Shown here: positions 8,376 through 16,730 of the stretch, in pieces
How the letters are laid out: each line of letters starts with the position of its first letter
Position numbering within the stretch: the stretch's first letter is position 1
NCBI GenBank assembly: GCA_002898315.1
Contig: BEHV01000018.1
Coordinates: 1 to 30,113, forward strand
DNA: 30,113 nt
Source of the DNA: a bacterium HR19
Lineage (GTDB): Bacteria; Calescibacteriota; Calescibacteriia; Calescibacteriales; Calescibacteriaceae
Direction: 5' to 3'
Translations under genes and position numbers: made by a program
Notes under the pieces: model-generated
What the model was told of the DNA's origin: nothing
Seen by the model: the letters and a program-made list of their open reading frames with translations, nothing else
Database searches by the model: none

Positions 8376-8875
8376 CCGAGTGGAGAAATAAGCACATGTA
8401 TTCTTTTTTTACCTGGTTTCATGCTACCGTAGATGGAACATTAAAATGGATAGAAAGCATAATGGTTCGTGAGGATAGAATACTTTTTTTAATTCAAAAT
8501 ATTGAAGGGATACCTATTGGGCATATTGGGCTTACTAACTTTGATTTTGAAAAAAATACATGTGAGATTGACTCTGTGTTGAGGGGTGTAGATGAACTTC
8601 CCGGGGTTATGACTTATGCGTTAGAATCTTTAATTGATTGGGTTTTCAATTGCCTTAAAATAGATTCTGTGTATTTAAGAGTATTTGAAGATAATCATAA
8701 AGCAATATCTCTCTACAAAAGATGTGGGTTTATATTATGGAAAAGAGTAGGAGCGAGAAAGATTGTAGAAAAAGATTTTATAAGATGGATAGAAGCAGAA
8801 GAAAATCTGGGTGTTGTTGAAAATTATGAAAGATATATTGTGTATTTCATAAAAGAGCAGTCGCAGTTCAGATGA
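8372..8875 (+). CDS. GNAT-family N-acetyltransferase (start uncertain)
   Basis: The 167-residue frame resembles acetyl-CoA-dependent acetyltransferases of sugar-modification clusters. LTEWRNKHMYSFF is the usual 'WRN' N-terminal motif, ILFLIQNIEGIPIGHIGLTN gives the two central strands, ESLIDWVF a helix, and LRVFEDNHKAISLYKRCGF the C-terminal acetyl-CoA segment. The substrate is probably an amino sugar by family and by the nearby aminotransferase and epimerase, but that is inference. The first usable start is TTG 8372. The same frame upstream is open to 8312 and its codons (EKTKEHAEI just before LTEWRN) look like the missing start of the domain, yet contain no ATG, GTG or TTG. The true start may be non-standard, or the gene 5' end may be damaged. 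A weak stem AAAAGAGC 8851-8858 / GCTCTTTT 8893-8900 lies at the 3' end. Confidence 0.65.
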   Translation: MTEWRNKHMYSFFTWFHATVDGTLKWIESIMVREDRILFLIQNIEGIPIGHIGLTNFDFEKNTCEIDSVLRGVDELPGVMTYALESLIDWVFNCLKIDSVYLRVFEDNHKAISLYKRCGFILWKRVGARKIVEKDFIRWIEAEENLGVVENYERYIVYFIKEQSQFR

Positions 8876-8968
8876 ATGATATTAATTAGCCAGCTCTTTT
8901 AATTTTTGCAACATTTATTCTGCCCATAAAAAGATTATTTGAAATGAGATTATTTTATTTATTTTCTG

Positions 8969-10549
8969 ATGTTGGAGAAACTAAAACAAAAAGCAGATTT
9001 TGCACCTTCATCATGTGGGATATATTTATTCCTCAAAGATGGGAAACCTATATATATTGGTAAATCAAAGAATATAAAGGAACGACTCAAAGCATATTTT
9101 AATTTTTTAGATTCTCGCGAAACGGTTCCGAAAATCCTTCAAGAAGCAGACGACCTCAGGTGGTTCGTAACCTCAACAGAAGAAGACGCGCTTTTTTTTG
9201 AGCAAAAACTTATAAGAGAAAACCTTCCAAAATACAATATAAAACTCAAAGACCAAAGGGGACTGAAATATATAAGGGTAGACTTATCTTATGAGTTTCC
9301 ATCTCTATCTTTAAGGAGGTATCCTCAAAAGAAAGACGGTGCGGTTTATTTTGGTCCTTTTTCTTCTTATGACGCGAGAGAAATTTTCAATGTCTTGAAG
9401 ATGTTCGGAATAAGAACTTGTACAGAAAGAAAGTTTTCCGAATTCAAAAAAAGGAATAGACCATGCCTTGACGGACAGATAGGAGTTTGCTCCGCACCGT
9501 GTGTTGGTATGATAAAAAGGAGTTCTTACATGAAAGAGATTCACAAAGCTATGGATTTTCTGAAAGGAAAATTTTCATATGTGTTAAGACAGCTTGAAGA
9601 GAGGATGTGGGAGGAATCCGAGAGAGAAAACTTTGAGATTGCAGCAAGAATAAGAGACAGAATTTCTGTCATCAGAAATTTCTTTGAGACAAAAAGGTTG
9701 ATTTTTTCTGATATGAGGGGGGGAGATTATTTAAGCTACGATGTAGTTGGGGGAAAGCTGGGGATTTTTGTTTTGAAGGTTCGTGAGGGTAGATTTTTCG
9801 GAGGTTATGGGGGAGCTTTTGAATATGGGGGACAAGATATATTAGATATGGCTTTGGGGCTTTTTTATGATAACTCTGGTTCAGAAGGCGAGCTTATTAC
9901 AGACCTTGCTGAACGAGATTTTAAATTAGGTGGTATTTTGGTGAGACCACCGAGAGAAGACGAAAATGAGGTTATGCTTATTGCCAAGAAGAACGCGGTT
10001 GAGCAGATACTCCAGACATCAAATATTCTTCTTGAAAAGTTCAGAATTCTTGAGGAGTTGAGAGATTTTCTTCTACTTAGAGATACGCCGAGAAGGATAG
10101 AAGTTTTTGATTTTTCAAATTTTGGTGGTAAGAATCTTGTTGGAGTGAAGGTTCATTTTGAAGATGGGGAGTTTGTTCCTTCTCGTATTCGTCTTTACAA
10201 TGTGAGTGATGAGGGATACGATGACATTTTAGCACTCAAAAATGTTCTTTCAAGGAGGGTGAGAGATTATTTTGAGGGTAAAGATTTGCCGTTTCCTGAC
10301 CTTATTTTTATAGATGGAGGTAAGGGGCATTGGAGTGTAGCAAGAGAAGTTTTTTCTTCCTTTGGTTTGAGAGCTAATTTTGCCTGTATAAAGAAAGAGG
10401 AAAGGAACACGAGGGATATAACTTTGATTTTTGAGAGGGAGGAGTTGAAGCCGAAGGGTAAGCTTCTTTCTTTTATTTTAAGTTTGAGGGATTCTGCGCA
10501 TTTTAGAGCCAAACGTTTTGCGGTCTCAAAAGCAACAAAAATAAAATAG
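8969..10549 (+). CDS. uvrC: Excinuclease ABC subunit C lacking the C-terminal HhH region
   Basis: UvrC makes both incisions in nucleotide excision repair when recruited by UvrB. The N-terminal GIY-YIG nuclease that cuts 3' of the lesion is at about 12-95 (GIYLF at 17-21, PIYIGKS at 27-33). A UVR motif for UvrB contact lies near 205-240 (ENFEIAARIRDRISVI). The RNase H-like domain that makes the 5' cut follows, with D381 (EVFDFSNF), D449 (FIDGGKGHW) and H511 (RDSAHFRA) at the expected catalytic triad positions. The protein is 526 residues, shorter than the usual 590-620, and stops 15 residues after the catalytic His. The C-terminal tandem helix-hairpin-helix DNA-binding part is therefore absent. 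No HhH-like frame follows in the next 340 bases. No Shine-Dalgarno is seen before the ATG. Confidence 0.92.
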   Translation: MLEKLKQKADFAPSSCGIYLFLKDGKPIYIGKSKNIKERLKAYFNFLDSRETVPKILQEADDLRWFVTSTEEDALFFEQKLIRENLPKYNIKLKDQRGLKYIRVDLSYEFPSLSLRRYPQKKDGAVYFGPFSSYDAREIFNVLKMFGIRTCTERKFSEFKKRNRPCLDGQIGVCSAPCVGMIKRSSYMKEIHKAMDFLKGKFSYVLRQLEERMWEESERENFEIAARIRDRISVIRNFFETKRLIFSDMRGGDYLSYDVVGGKLGIFVLKVREGRFFGGYGGAFEYGGQDILDMALGLFYDNSGSEGELITDLAERDFKLGGILVRPPREDENEVMLIAKKNAVEQILQTSNILLEKFRILEELRDFLLLRDTPRRIEVFDFSNFGGKNLVGVKVHFEDGEFVPSRIRLYNVSDEGYDDILALKNVLSRRVRDYFEGKDLPFPDLIFIDGGKGHWSVAREVFSSFGLRANFACIKKEERNTRDITLIFEREELKPKGKLLSFILSLRDSAHFRAKRFAVSKATKIK

Positions 10550-10889
10550 TGTATTTTTTAAATCTGTGCATTGACGATACATCTATATATAGTTAATTGA
10601 CTATTTTTTGAGCTGTTTATCATGTTATTCTGAATCCAATCTATCTCATGAGAAGAGCTAATATTACAGAGTATATAGGAATAAATGGGATTGGAAAGGT
10701 TATTACCCATATTAGGCTCAGATATTTGTCAATTAACTATAATATCTGATAAGAGAATCTACTTATATCTATGTTAGGTTTCATCGAAATTTTTCTATCT
10801 CTTTTACGGGTTTTTCTTCTTCTAATTTTTAAAATTTTCCGAAATTAAAATTCTTTGAGAACTATTTTCAATCTGAGAGGCGCAATGAT
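10550..10889. other. 340-base non-coding gap holding a MITE-like inverted repeat
   Basis: No open frame of useful length exists on either strand. The left half holds a pair of 14-base inverted repeats described separately. The right half (10760-10870) is T-rich. The ribosome-binding site of the next gene (GAGAGGCG, about 10874-10881) is at the end. I see no riboswitch or tRNA-like fold. Confidence 0.5.
10588..10741. repeat. MITE-like element with terminal inverted repeats
   Basis: TATAGTTAATTGAC at 10588-10601 is repeated as its exact reverse complement GTCAATTAACTATA at 10728-10741. The similarity continues imperfectly inward: TTTTTTGAGC on the left faces the complement of GGCTCAGATA on the right, giving imperfect arms of about 27 bases. 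The arms enclose about 126 bases without coding capacity. The size and form suit a miniature inverted-repeat transposable element. I cannot identify a definite target duplication, and only one copy is in the window. Confidence 0.5.
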
Positions 10890-11930
10890 ATGGAAAAAAT
10901 AAAGGTTTTAATAGCTGGAATAGGAGGTGCATCATTAGGGACAGAGATTTTCAAATGTTTGAAACTTGCAGGAGTATACGAAATTTATGGTTGCGATATA
11001 TCTAATTATGCTTTTGGGCATTACATGCAGGGTTTTAAAGAGACATTTGTTGTTCAGAAAGAAAATTATATTGAACAGGTTCTTGAATTATGTAGAAAAA
11101 AAAGCATAGAAGTTATAGTACCAGGAGCTGAGGAGACTACTGTAATTTTGGGATTAAACAGAGGTATATTTGAGCGAGAAGGAATAAAGGTTGCTTGCAA
11201 CTCTGAAAATGTTATAAAAATCTGTTCAAGTAAACACTCTCTTTTCTCAAAACTTTCGGAACTAGGCATAAAATGTCCAAAAACATTGCTTGTAGAAAAC
11301 TTAGATAGGGATATAAGTGCTCTTGATGATTTCCCATTCCCCTGCGTTATAAAACCATCTGAAGGAAGTGGGGGAAGCGTTTTTACCTTTCTCGCCAAAA
11401 ATAAGAAAGAAGCTATGCTTTTCATAGAATACCTGTTAAGTAATTCTATAAGGCCCGTTGTCCAAGAATATATCCCGGAATCTGAAGGAGAATTTACTAT
11501 TGGTGTTTTATCAGGAAAGGACAAAAAAATAATAGGTTCAATTGTGATGAAAAGATTATATCCATCTAAGCTTTCCGTTAAATTAAAGACAGATTACGGA
11601 ATAATATCTTCTGGATATTCTCAGGGCTACTTTGCTGATTTTGAAGATGTAAGAGAACAGGCTGAAAAAATCTCTCTTTCTTTGATGAGCGAAGGACCAA
11701 TGAATATACAAGGGAGATTAAAAGATGGATTTTTTCTACCTTTTGAGATAAATCCTCGCTTTTCAGCATCAGTATATGCGAGAGCTCTTGCTGGATTCAA
11801 TGAAGTTCACTTATTTATAGAGCATCTTTACGGGAAAATATCCGGGCGATATGATTTTGATGTGAAGAAGGGATTATTTCTGAGGAGCTTTACCGAAGTT
11901 TTTGTAGGAGAAGATAAAATTAAGGAATGA
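10890..11930 (+). CDS. ATP-grasp domain protein (carboxylate-amine ligase type)
   Basis: The 346-residue product has a Rossmann-like N-terminal pre-ATP-grasp domain starting KVLIAGIGGASLGTEIF, then an ATP-grasp fold resembling the carbamoyl-phosphate synthase large subunit and PylC-like ligases. The ATP lysine segment is FPCVIKPSEGSGGSVF (about 151-166), the hinge is VVQEYIPESEGEF, and the metal-binding end is PFEINPRFSASVYARAL. Such enzymes activate a carboxylate as acyl phosphate and join it to an amine, thiol or other nucleophile; the substrate cannot be read from the sequence. The start ATG has GAGAGGCG upstream. The stop is followed after a single base by the start of the phosphatase-epimerase gene, so the two are surely cotranscribed and probably act on the same compound. 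Confidence 0.8.
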   Translation: MEKIKVLIAGIGGASLGTEIFKCLKLAGVYEIYGCDISNYAFGHYMQGFKETFVVQKENYIEQVLELCRKKSIEVIVPGAEETTVILGLNRGIFEREGIKVACNSENVIKICSSKHSLFSKLSELGIKCPKTLLVENLDRDISALDDFPFPCVIKPSEGSGGSVFTFLAKNKKEAMLFIEYLLSNSIRPVVQEYIPESEGEFTIGVLSGKDKKIIGSIVMKRLYPSKLSVKLKTDYGIISSGYSQGYFADFEDVREQAEKISLSLMSEGPMNIQGRLKDGFFLPFEINPRFSASVYARALAGFNEVHLFIEHLYGKISGRYDFDVKKGLFLRSFTEVFVGEDKIKE

Positions 11931-11931
11931 A

Positions 11932-13179
11932 ATGATAAGGTGGATAAAAAATTATATTGGGACAGCTTCTGCGAAAGATATAAAAAGAATTCAAAAAGAG
12001 CATCCTGATATATTTATTCTTGATGTAAGGGTTCTACTTGATGGTTCAGGGAACTCACCGAAAGTAATTCGTGAAAAAATAGATGAAGGTTTAAAGGCCC
12101 TGCAAAGTGGGAAAAAAATTGTTGTTGTCTGCGATCAGGGAGTATCAAGAAGTAATTCTATTGCTGCAGGAATTATTAGTTCTTTTGAAAGAATATCTTT
12201 TGACGAAGCTCTGAAAATAGTTTATAAAGAAACAAAAGAAACAGAAATTAAGATTGAAGTCATTGAATCGGTAAGGGAAGCGGTTGAAGGTAAGAAGACA
12301 GAAAAAACTTCGTCATTTGTAAGATTAGCTATAACTGGTGCTAATGGCTTTATAGGAAAAAGATTGGTTCAGAAACTCAGAGAGAATAGCAAAATAGATT
12401 TCTTCCCTATAACCAGGAATGATTTAGACCTGATGAAAGATAAAATATTACTTGATATATTCATAAAAGAAAACCAGATAAACACCTTGCTTCATCTTGC
12501 AAACCCGAAAAACTACACGAGTAACTCCTCTCTTGGCGAAACTCTTACTATGCTTAAAAATGTTCTTGATGTCTGTTCAACAAATAATGTGTATCTAATA
12601 TATCCAAGCGGTTGGGTTATTTTTTCTGGATATAAAGGGGAAGAGCTTTCTGTAGATGAGAATTTCGCTCCAAAACCAAAAGATACATATAGCTATACCA
12701 AATTTCTGGCAGAACAGCTTGTAACGCATTGGTATTCAGATATACAGTACTGTATTTTGCGGATATGTCCCGTATATGGTGAAGGGAGCGATAAACCAAA
12801 ATTTATATGGAACTTTATTGAATACGCTTCTGAAAACAAAGATATAGGTGTTCACAGATATAAAAACGGATTTCCAAAATTAGAATTAATTTACGTAGAT
12901 GATGTATGCGAAGCAATTATAAAAGTTATAGAAAAAAAACCGAAAGGTGTGATTAATATAGGTTCAGGAAAAGCAGTATATGTGAAAGAAGTCGCAGAAA
13001 AAATAATAAAATTGATGAATTCAAAAAGCAAAATATACTACATAGATGTTGATGATATAACTTCAAGCATAACTCTTGATATATCAAAAGCAAAAAAAAT
13101 TTTGGGATGGGAACCCAAAATAAAAATAGAAGAAGGATTAAAGAAAATAATTGAAAGCATAAAATCAAAGAAAAATTGA
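11932..13179 (+). CDS. Fusion: dual-specificity-phosphatase-like domain plus NAD-dependent sugar epimerase
   Basis: The 415-residue product has two domains. Residues 1-120 look like a dual-specificity (tyrosine-type) phosphatase: a conserved Asp-containing loop near 31-37 and the P-loop CDQGVSR at 67-73, which fits C-x5-R and continues SNS. The His normally before the Cys is Val. Residues 130-415 are an extended short-chain dehydrogenase of the sugar epimerase/dehydratase type: TGANGFIG (135-142) binds NAD, YPSGWVIFSG (224-233) supplies the Ser, and the catalytic Tyr-Lys pair is Y253/K257 in TYSYTKFLAEQL. The C-terminal half has ILGWEPKIKIEEGLKKI, typical of NDP-sugar epimerases. The gene follows the ATP-grasp gene by one base. 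The phosphatase may act on a sugar phosphate or regulate a neighbour; the sequence does not decide. Confidence 0.8.
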   Translation: MIRWIKNYIGTASAKDIKRIQKEHPDIFILDVRVLLDGSGNSPKVIREKIDEGLKALQSGKKIVVVCDQGVSRSNSIAAGIISSFERISFDEALKIVYKETKETEIKIEVIESVREAVEGKKTEKTSSFVRLAITGANGFIGKRLVQKLRENSKIDFFPITRNDLDLMKDKILLDIFIKENQINTLLHLANPKNYTSNSSLGETLTMLKNVLDVCSTNNVYLIYPSGWVIFSGYKGEELSVDENFAPKPKDTYSYTKFLAEQLVTHWYSDIQYCILRICPVYGEGSDKPKFIWNFIEYASENKDIGVHRYKNGFPKLELIYVDDVCEAIIKVIEKKPKGVINIGSGKAVYVKEVAEKIIKLMNSKSKIYYIDVDDITSSITLDISKAKKILGWEPKIKIEEGLKKIIESIKSKKN

Positions 13180-13259
13180 GGAACTTCCGAAGGATTTTAA
13201 TTTTTAACTTGGAATTTTGAGATTTTCAAAAGTAAAAAATATGTGTATAAGGGAGGTAT

Positions 13260-14057
13260 ATGAGAATGAAATCTAAAATAAAGAAGGAGAAAATCGGCAA
13301 GTTTATAATGTCCCATCCGAAAAATCTGACAAAAAATGATATTGAATTTTCCGAAGGCATGCAAGAATATTTCAAAAACAGCCTGGGAACAGTGATGGAT
13401 AAGCTCAGGAATTTTCCAAAGTATGTTCCTCGCCAATCCCTCGCTCTTTTCCTTGCAAAACATGAGATTTTTAAGAAAATTTTAAATGTGCATGGACACA
13501 TAATAGAAGCTGGAGTTTTCCTGGGAGGTGGTCTTATGACATGGGCTCAACTCAGTGCTATTTATGAACCTTACAATCATACAAGAAGAATAATAGGTTT
13601 TGATACTTTCTCTGGTTTCCCGGATATATCTGAGAAAGATATAGGTTCTGCAGACTATCCTCAGAGGAAAAAAGGAGGACTATCAGTCAAAGGTATAGAG
13701 GAAGACCTAAAAGAATGCATAAGGTTGTATGATCTAAACAGACCGCTGGGTCATATTCCTCGCATTGAGATTATCAAGGGAGATGCCTGTAAAACTATCC
13801 CGGAATATGTTGATAAAAATAAACATCTTGTTGTTGCTCTGCTTTATCTTGATTTTGACCTTTATGAACCAACAAAAGTTGCTCTTGAACACTTCTTACC
13901 GAGAATGCCAAAAGGATCAGTAATAGGGTTTGATGAATTAAATCAGCCGTATTGGCCGGGAGAGACATTAGCAGTCCTTGAAGAGATTGGAATAAGAAAT
14001 CTTAAAATTCAACGCTTTGAATTCTGCCCTCAAATATCTTTTGCAGTCCTTGAATGA
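13260..14057 (+). CDS. TylF/MycF-type O-methyltransferase
   Basis: The 265-residue product belongs to the class of SAM- and metal-dependent methyltransferases that includes macrocin O-methyltransferase TylF, which methylates sugar hydroxyls. Evidence is the SAM motif HGHIIEAGVFLGGGLMTW (about 78-95), IIGFDTFSGFPDIS (111-124), the metal/acid segment YLDFDLYEPTKVALEHFLPR near residue 200, and GSVIGFDEL after it. The first 50 residues are a basic, less typical extension. GGGAGG just upstream (about 13250-13256) supports the ATG. It lies 80 bases after the phosphatase-epimerase on the same strand, so it may be the last gene of that transcription unit. The likely job is methylation of a deoxy- or amino sugar on a surface glycan, which is an inference from family and context. 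It converges with the DegT aminotransferase, with 8 bases between. Confidence 0.85.
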   Translation: MRMKSKIKKEKIGKFIMSHPKNLTKNDIEFSEGMQEYFKNSLGTVMDKLRNFPKYVPRQSLALFLAKHEIFKKILNVHGHIIEAGVFLGGGLMTWAQLSAIYEPYNHTRRIIGFDTFSGFPDISEKDIGSADYPQRKKGGLSVKGIEEDLKECIRLYDLNRPLGHIPRIEIIKGDACKTIPEYVDKNKHLVVALLYLDFDLYEPTKVALEHFLPRMPKGSVIGFDELNQPYWPGETLAVLEEIGIRNLKIQRFEFCPQISFAVLE

Positions 14058-14065
14058 ACACAATT

Positions 14066-15277
14066 TCAAATTTTTTTTCTCTCTCTTCTCAAATCTTCTA
14101 CTACATTCAAGAGTGTTTGGCATACATGCTTTACATCTTCTTTATTCAAACAAAGGGCAGAAGGGAGATTGATACCGAATTTGCTCAACTGATAACTTAC
14201 TCTGTTTTTCTTTCTTCCAATCTCTGCTGTCGGGAGATCACGAAAAGATGGCTGTGAACTCAAAGGATAAAAAAAAGGACGAGATGCTATTCCATACTCC
14301 GCCAATCTCTCTATCAAAATTTCCTTATCAACACCATCAATTATTGCTGTTACCATCCAGTATGAGTTTTTAACATAGGGTAAAGATGGGTTTAACTTTA
14401 TTCCATCAACTCCGGACAAAAATTCTTCGTACCATCTGAATATTTTTATTTTTTTCTCAATTATTTTTTCTGCCCTTTCAAGTTGGGCAATTCCAAGTGC
14501 TGCCTGAAGGTCGCTCATCATATACTTATATCCAATCTCATCGCACCAGAAAATTTTTTCCTTTGATTTTCCGTGGTCTCTTAACTTTTTTGCTTTTTCG
14601 TAGATTTTCTCAGAATCTGTAAGAAGCATACCACCTTCACCTGTTGTTATTGTTTTTGTTCCGTGAAAGCTGAAAACGCTTATATCTCCAAAACTTCCCG
14701 CCTTCTTACCTTTGTACTCTGAACCGAATGCCTCTGCTGCATCTTCAATAACAAATATTCCATGCTTTTTTGCTATGTTCAGGATTTTATCCATATCAGG
14801 CATACCACCATAAAGGTCAACAACAATTATTGCCTTTGTTCTTGGAGTTATATTTTCCTCAACAGATTCAGGAGATATACACCATGTATCGGGAGATATA
14901 TCTGCAAATATGGGAGTTGCCCCCACATATATTACCGGTTCAGCTGTTGCCACCCATGTTATATCAGGTACAATCACTTCATCCCCTGGTCCTATCCCAA
15001 GCGATAGCAATGCAAGATGAATAGCATTTGTGCATGATGAAGTTGATAAGGAGTATTTTCTTCCGATGTATTTTGAAAATTTTTCTTCAAATTCTTTTTG
15101 ATACCTGTATGCTCCTCCGTACCAAGCATTCTTTACAGCGGAGCAAACTTTCTTTACTTCATAAGAGGTTATCCACGGACCAGCGATTGGTATAAATTTA
15201 ATATTACTTTTTTTACTTACGAATTTTTCTTTGGCTTTTCTTTTCCTTTTCATTTCCTTTTTTAGCTTCATATTCAT
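14066..15277 (-). CDS. DegT/DnrJ/EryC1/StrS-family sugar aminotransferase
   Basis: These PLP enzymes put an amino group on keto-sugar nucleotides, as in perosamine or bacillosamine synthesis. In the 403-residue product the PLP lysine is K208 (FSFHGTKTITTGEGG). The PLP-ring Asp is D179 (VIEDAAEAFGSEY). STSSCTNAIHLALLSLGIGP (78-97) binds the phosphate, and DEIGYKYMMSDLQAALG is the family's later block. The N-terminus carries about 25 very basic residues (KLKKEMKRKRKAKEKF) before the normal start of the fold, which is unusual; Met3 and Met9 are alternative starts in the same tail. No Shine-Dalgarno is clear; TAGATT lies 6 bases upstream. By context it would supply the amino sugar that the GNAT protein could acetylate. 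Confidence 0.88.
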   Translation of the reverse strand: MNMKLKKEMKRKRKAKEKFVSKKSNIKFIPIAGPWITSYEVKKVCSAVKNAWYGGAYRYQKEFEEKFSKYIGRKYSLSTSSCTNAIHLALLSLGIGPGDEVIVPDITWVATAEPVIYVGATPIFADISPDTWCISPESVEENITPRTKAIIVVDLYGGMPDMDKILNIAKKHGIFVIEDAAEAFGSEYKGKKAGSFGDISVFSFHGTKTITTGEGGMLLTDSEKIYEKAKKLRDHGKSKEKIFWCDEIGYKYMMSDLQAALGIAQLERAEKIIEKKIKIFRWYEEFLSGVDGIKLNPSLPYVKNSYWMVTAIIDGVDKEILIERLAEYGIASRPFFYPLSSQPSFRDLPTAEIGRKKNRVSYQLSKFGINLPSALCLNKEDVKHVCQTLLNVVEDLRRERKKI

Positions 15278-15365
15278 TTTTTAAATCTATCTCTCAACGC
15301 TTTTATGTTTGAATAATAATTCATTATCTCTCAATTTATTACCTATTTATTTTACATATCTTGTT

Positions 15366-16730
15366 ATGGAAAAGTTGAAAAAGGAGGAAAGGAGAGAAAT
15401 TTTTGATTTTGTCTTCTCTGTTCTGCACAAAACCTCAAAAAAATTGGGAGTATCCGCATACATAGTCGGTGGTGCTCCAAGAGATATAATCTGCGGACTT
15501 GAACCAAAAGACATAGATGTAGTAGTGTTTGGTCAAGATTACTCTACCTTTGCCAAAATCTTCATATCAGAAATAGGAGAAAAAGCGAACTTCTTCAAAG
15601 CAAAAAAATACGAGATGATAAGAATTATCCTCTCTGATAACCTCACGGTTGATATATCTCCGCCCAAATCAAAAAACCTTATCGGGGACCTGAAAAGAAG
15701 GGACTTCACAATAAACACCCTCGTCATACCACTCAAAGACCCAAAACCGAATATACTTGACCCGCTCGGGGTCGCTACCGATGATATAACCCGTAAATTC
15801 CTCAGAACCCCATCAGACCCAGAAAAAACATTCGCTGCAGACCCTTGCCGTATAATAAGAGCAGGAAGATTCGTCTCAGATGGATTTTTCGCCGATGAAA
15901 AACTGATCTCCGCTATGAAGAAAAAAATCCCTTCAATAAATTCCGTCCCAAAAGAAAGACAGGGAGAAGAACTCAGAAAGCTCTTTCTCTCAAAGAAACC
16001 TTCATTGGGGCTTTTCCTTCTCAGAGATATAAAGTTTTTCAACTATGCATATCCGAAGATAGTTCCCGCTTTATACAAAGACCAGAAGTCGCCATATCAT
16101 TTTGAAGGAGTTTTTGAACATTGTACTCGTGTTGTAGACCTTACTCCTCCCGATATAGTTCTGCGACTCTCTGCTTTCTTCCACGATATAGGAAAAGCTT
16201 TTACAGAAAAAATACTCCCAGACGGAAGAGTTGTTTACTGGGGACACGAAGTTGTATCAGCTGAGATCGCAGAAGATTTTCTCTCAACTTTCAAGTTCCC
16301 TTATGATGAAAGAAAAAAAATTGTTTTTGTTGTGAAAAATCACATGATATATTACACTTCGCAGTGGTCTGATTCAGCGGTGAGACGACTTTTGAGAAGA
16401 ATAGGAGATGACCCAGAACTTGTCTTAAAATTTGTTGAATACGATATAAAAGCTTTAAAAGACCCATCTGAAAAACTCAAAAACATCCAAGAGCTTAGAA
16501 ATAGGATATACTCTGAAATATTGAAGCTCGGCAAAACTAAAATAGAAAGTCCAATTGACGGATACGAGATTCAGAAAATTTTCAACCTAAAACCTGGTCC
16601 TCTTATCGGTCAGATAAAGCAGGCGGTAATAAACGCAATAGTTGAAGGTAAGATAGAGCCAAATAAAGAGTCGGCGATAAGTTTTATCAGAGAATACCTG
16701 AAACAAATCGGTCAAGATTCAGAAAAATAA
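15366..16730 (+). CDS. cca: tRNA nucleotidyltransferase / poly(A)-polymerase-type protein with HD domain
   Basis: This class adds or repairs the 3' CCA of tRNA. The 454-residue product opens with a nucleotidyltransferase head: VGGAPRD and KDIDVVVFG carry the GG...DxD metal site, and GDLKRRDFTINTL is the RRDxxxN motif. A segment at about 150-220 recognises the tRNA. An HD hydrolase domain follows, with EHCTRVVDLTPPD and LSAFFHDIGKAF giving the H...HD pattern. The domain order is that of bacterial CCA-adding enzymes with HD. A-adding enzymes and poly(A) polymerases look alike, so exact specificity is open. An in-frame TTG at 15309 would add 19 hydrophobic residues; ATG 15366 is preferred because family members start near here and TACATA lies 7 bases upstream. 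The tRNA-Lys in this window lacks an encoded CCA and needs such an enzyme. Confidence 0.88.
   Translation: MEKLKKEERREIFDFVFSVLHKTSKKLGVSAYIVGGAPRDIICGLEPKDIDVVVFGQDYSTFAKIFISEIGEKANFFKAKKYEMIRIILSDNLTVDISPPKSKNLIGDLKRRDFTINTLVIPLKDPKPNILDPLGVATDDITRKFLRTPSDPEKTFAADPCRIIRAGRFVSDGFFADEKLISAMKKKIPSINSVPKERQGEELRKLFLSKKPSLGLFLLRDIKFFNYAYPKIVPALYKDQKSPYHFEGVFEHCTRVVDLTPPDIVLRLSAFFHDIGKAFTEKILPDGRVVYWGHEVVSAEIAEDFLSTFKFPYDERKKIVFVVKNHMIYYTSQWSDSAVRRLLRRIGDDPELVLKFVEYDIKALKDPSEKLKNIQELRNRIYSEILKLGKTKIESPIDGYEIQKIFNLKPGPLIGQIKQAVINAIVEGKIEPNKESAISFIREYLKQIGQDSEK

Noticed and set aside
8851-8900. Hairpin AAAAGAGC / GCTCTTTT after the GNAT gene as an intrinsic terminator
   Set aside because: Eight pairs, mostly AT, with a 34-base loop and only a short T-run. 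Too weak to call.
15309-15365. Start of cca at TTG 15309
   Set aside because: It adds 19 mostly hydrophobic residues not expected in this soluble enzyme. The ATG at 15366 matches the usual N-terminus.
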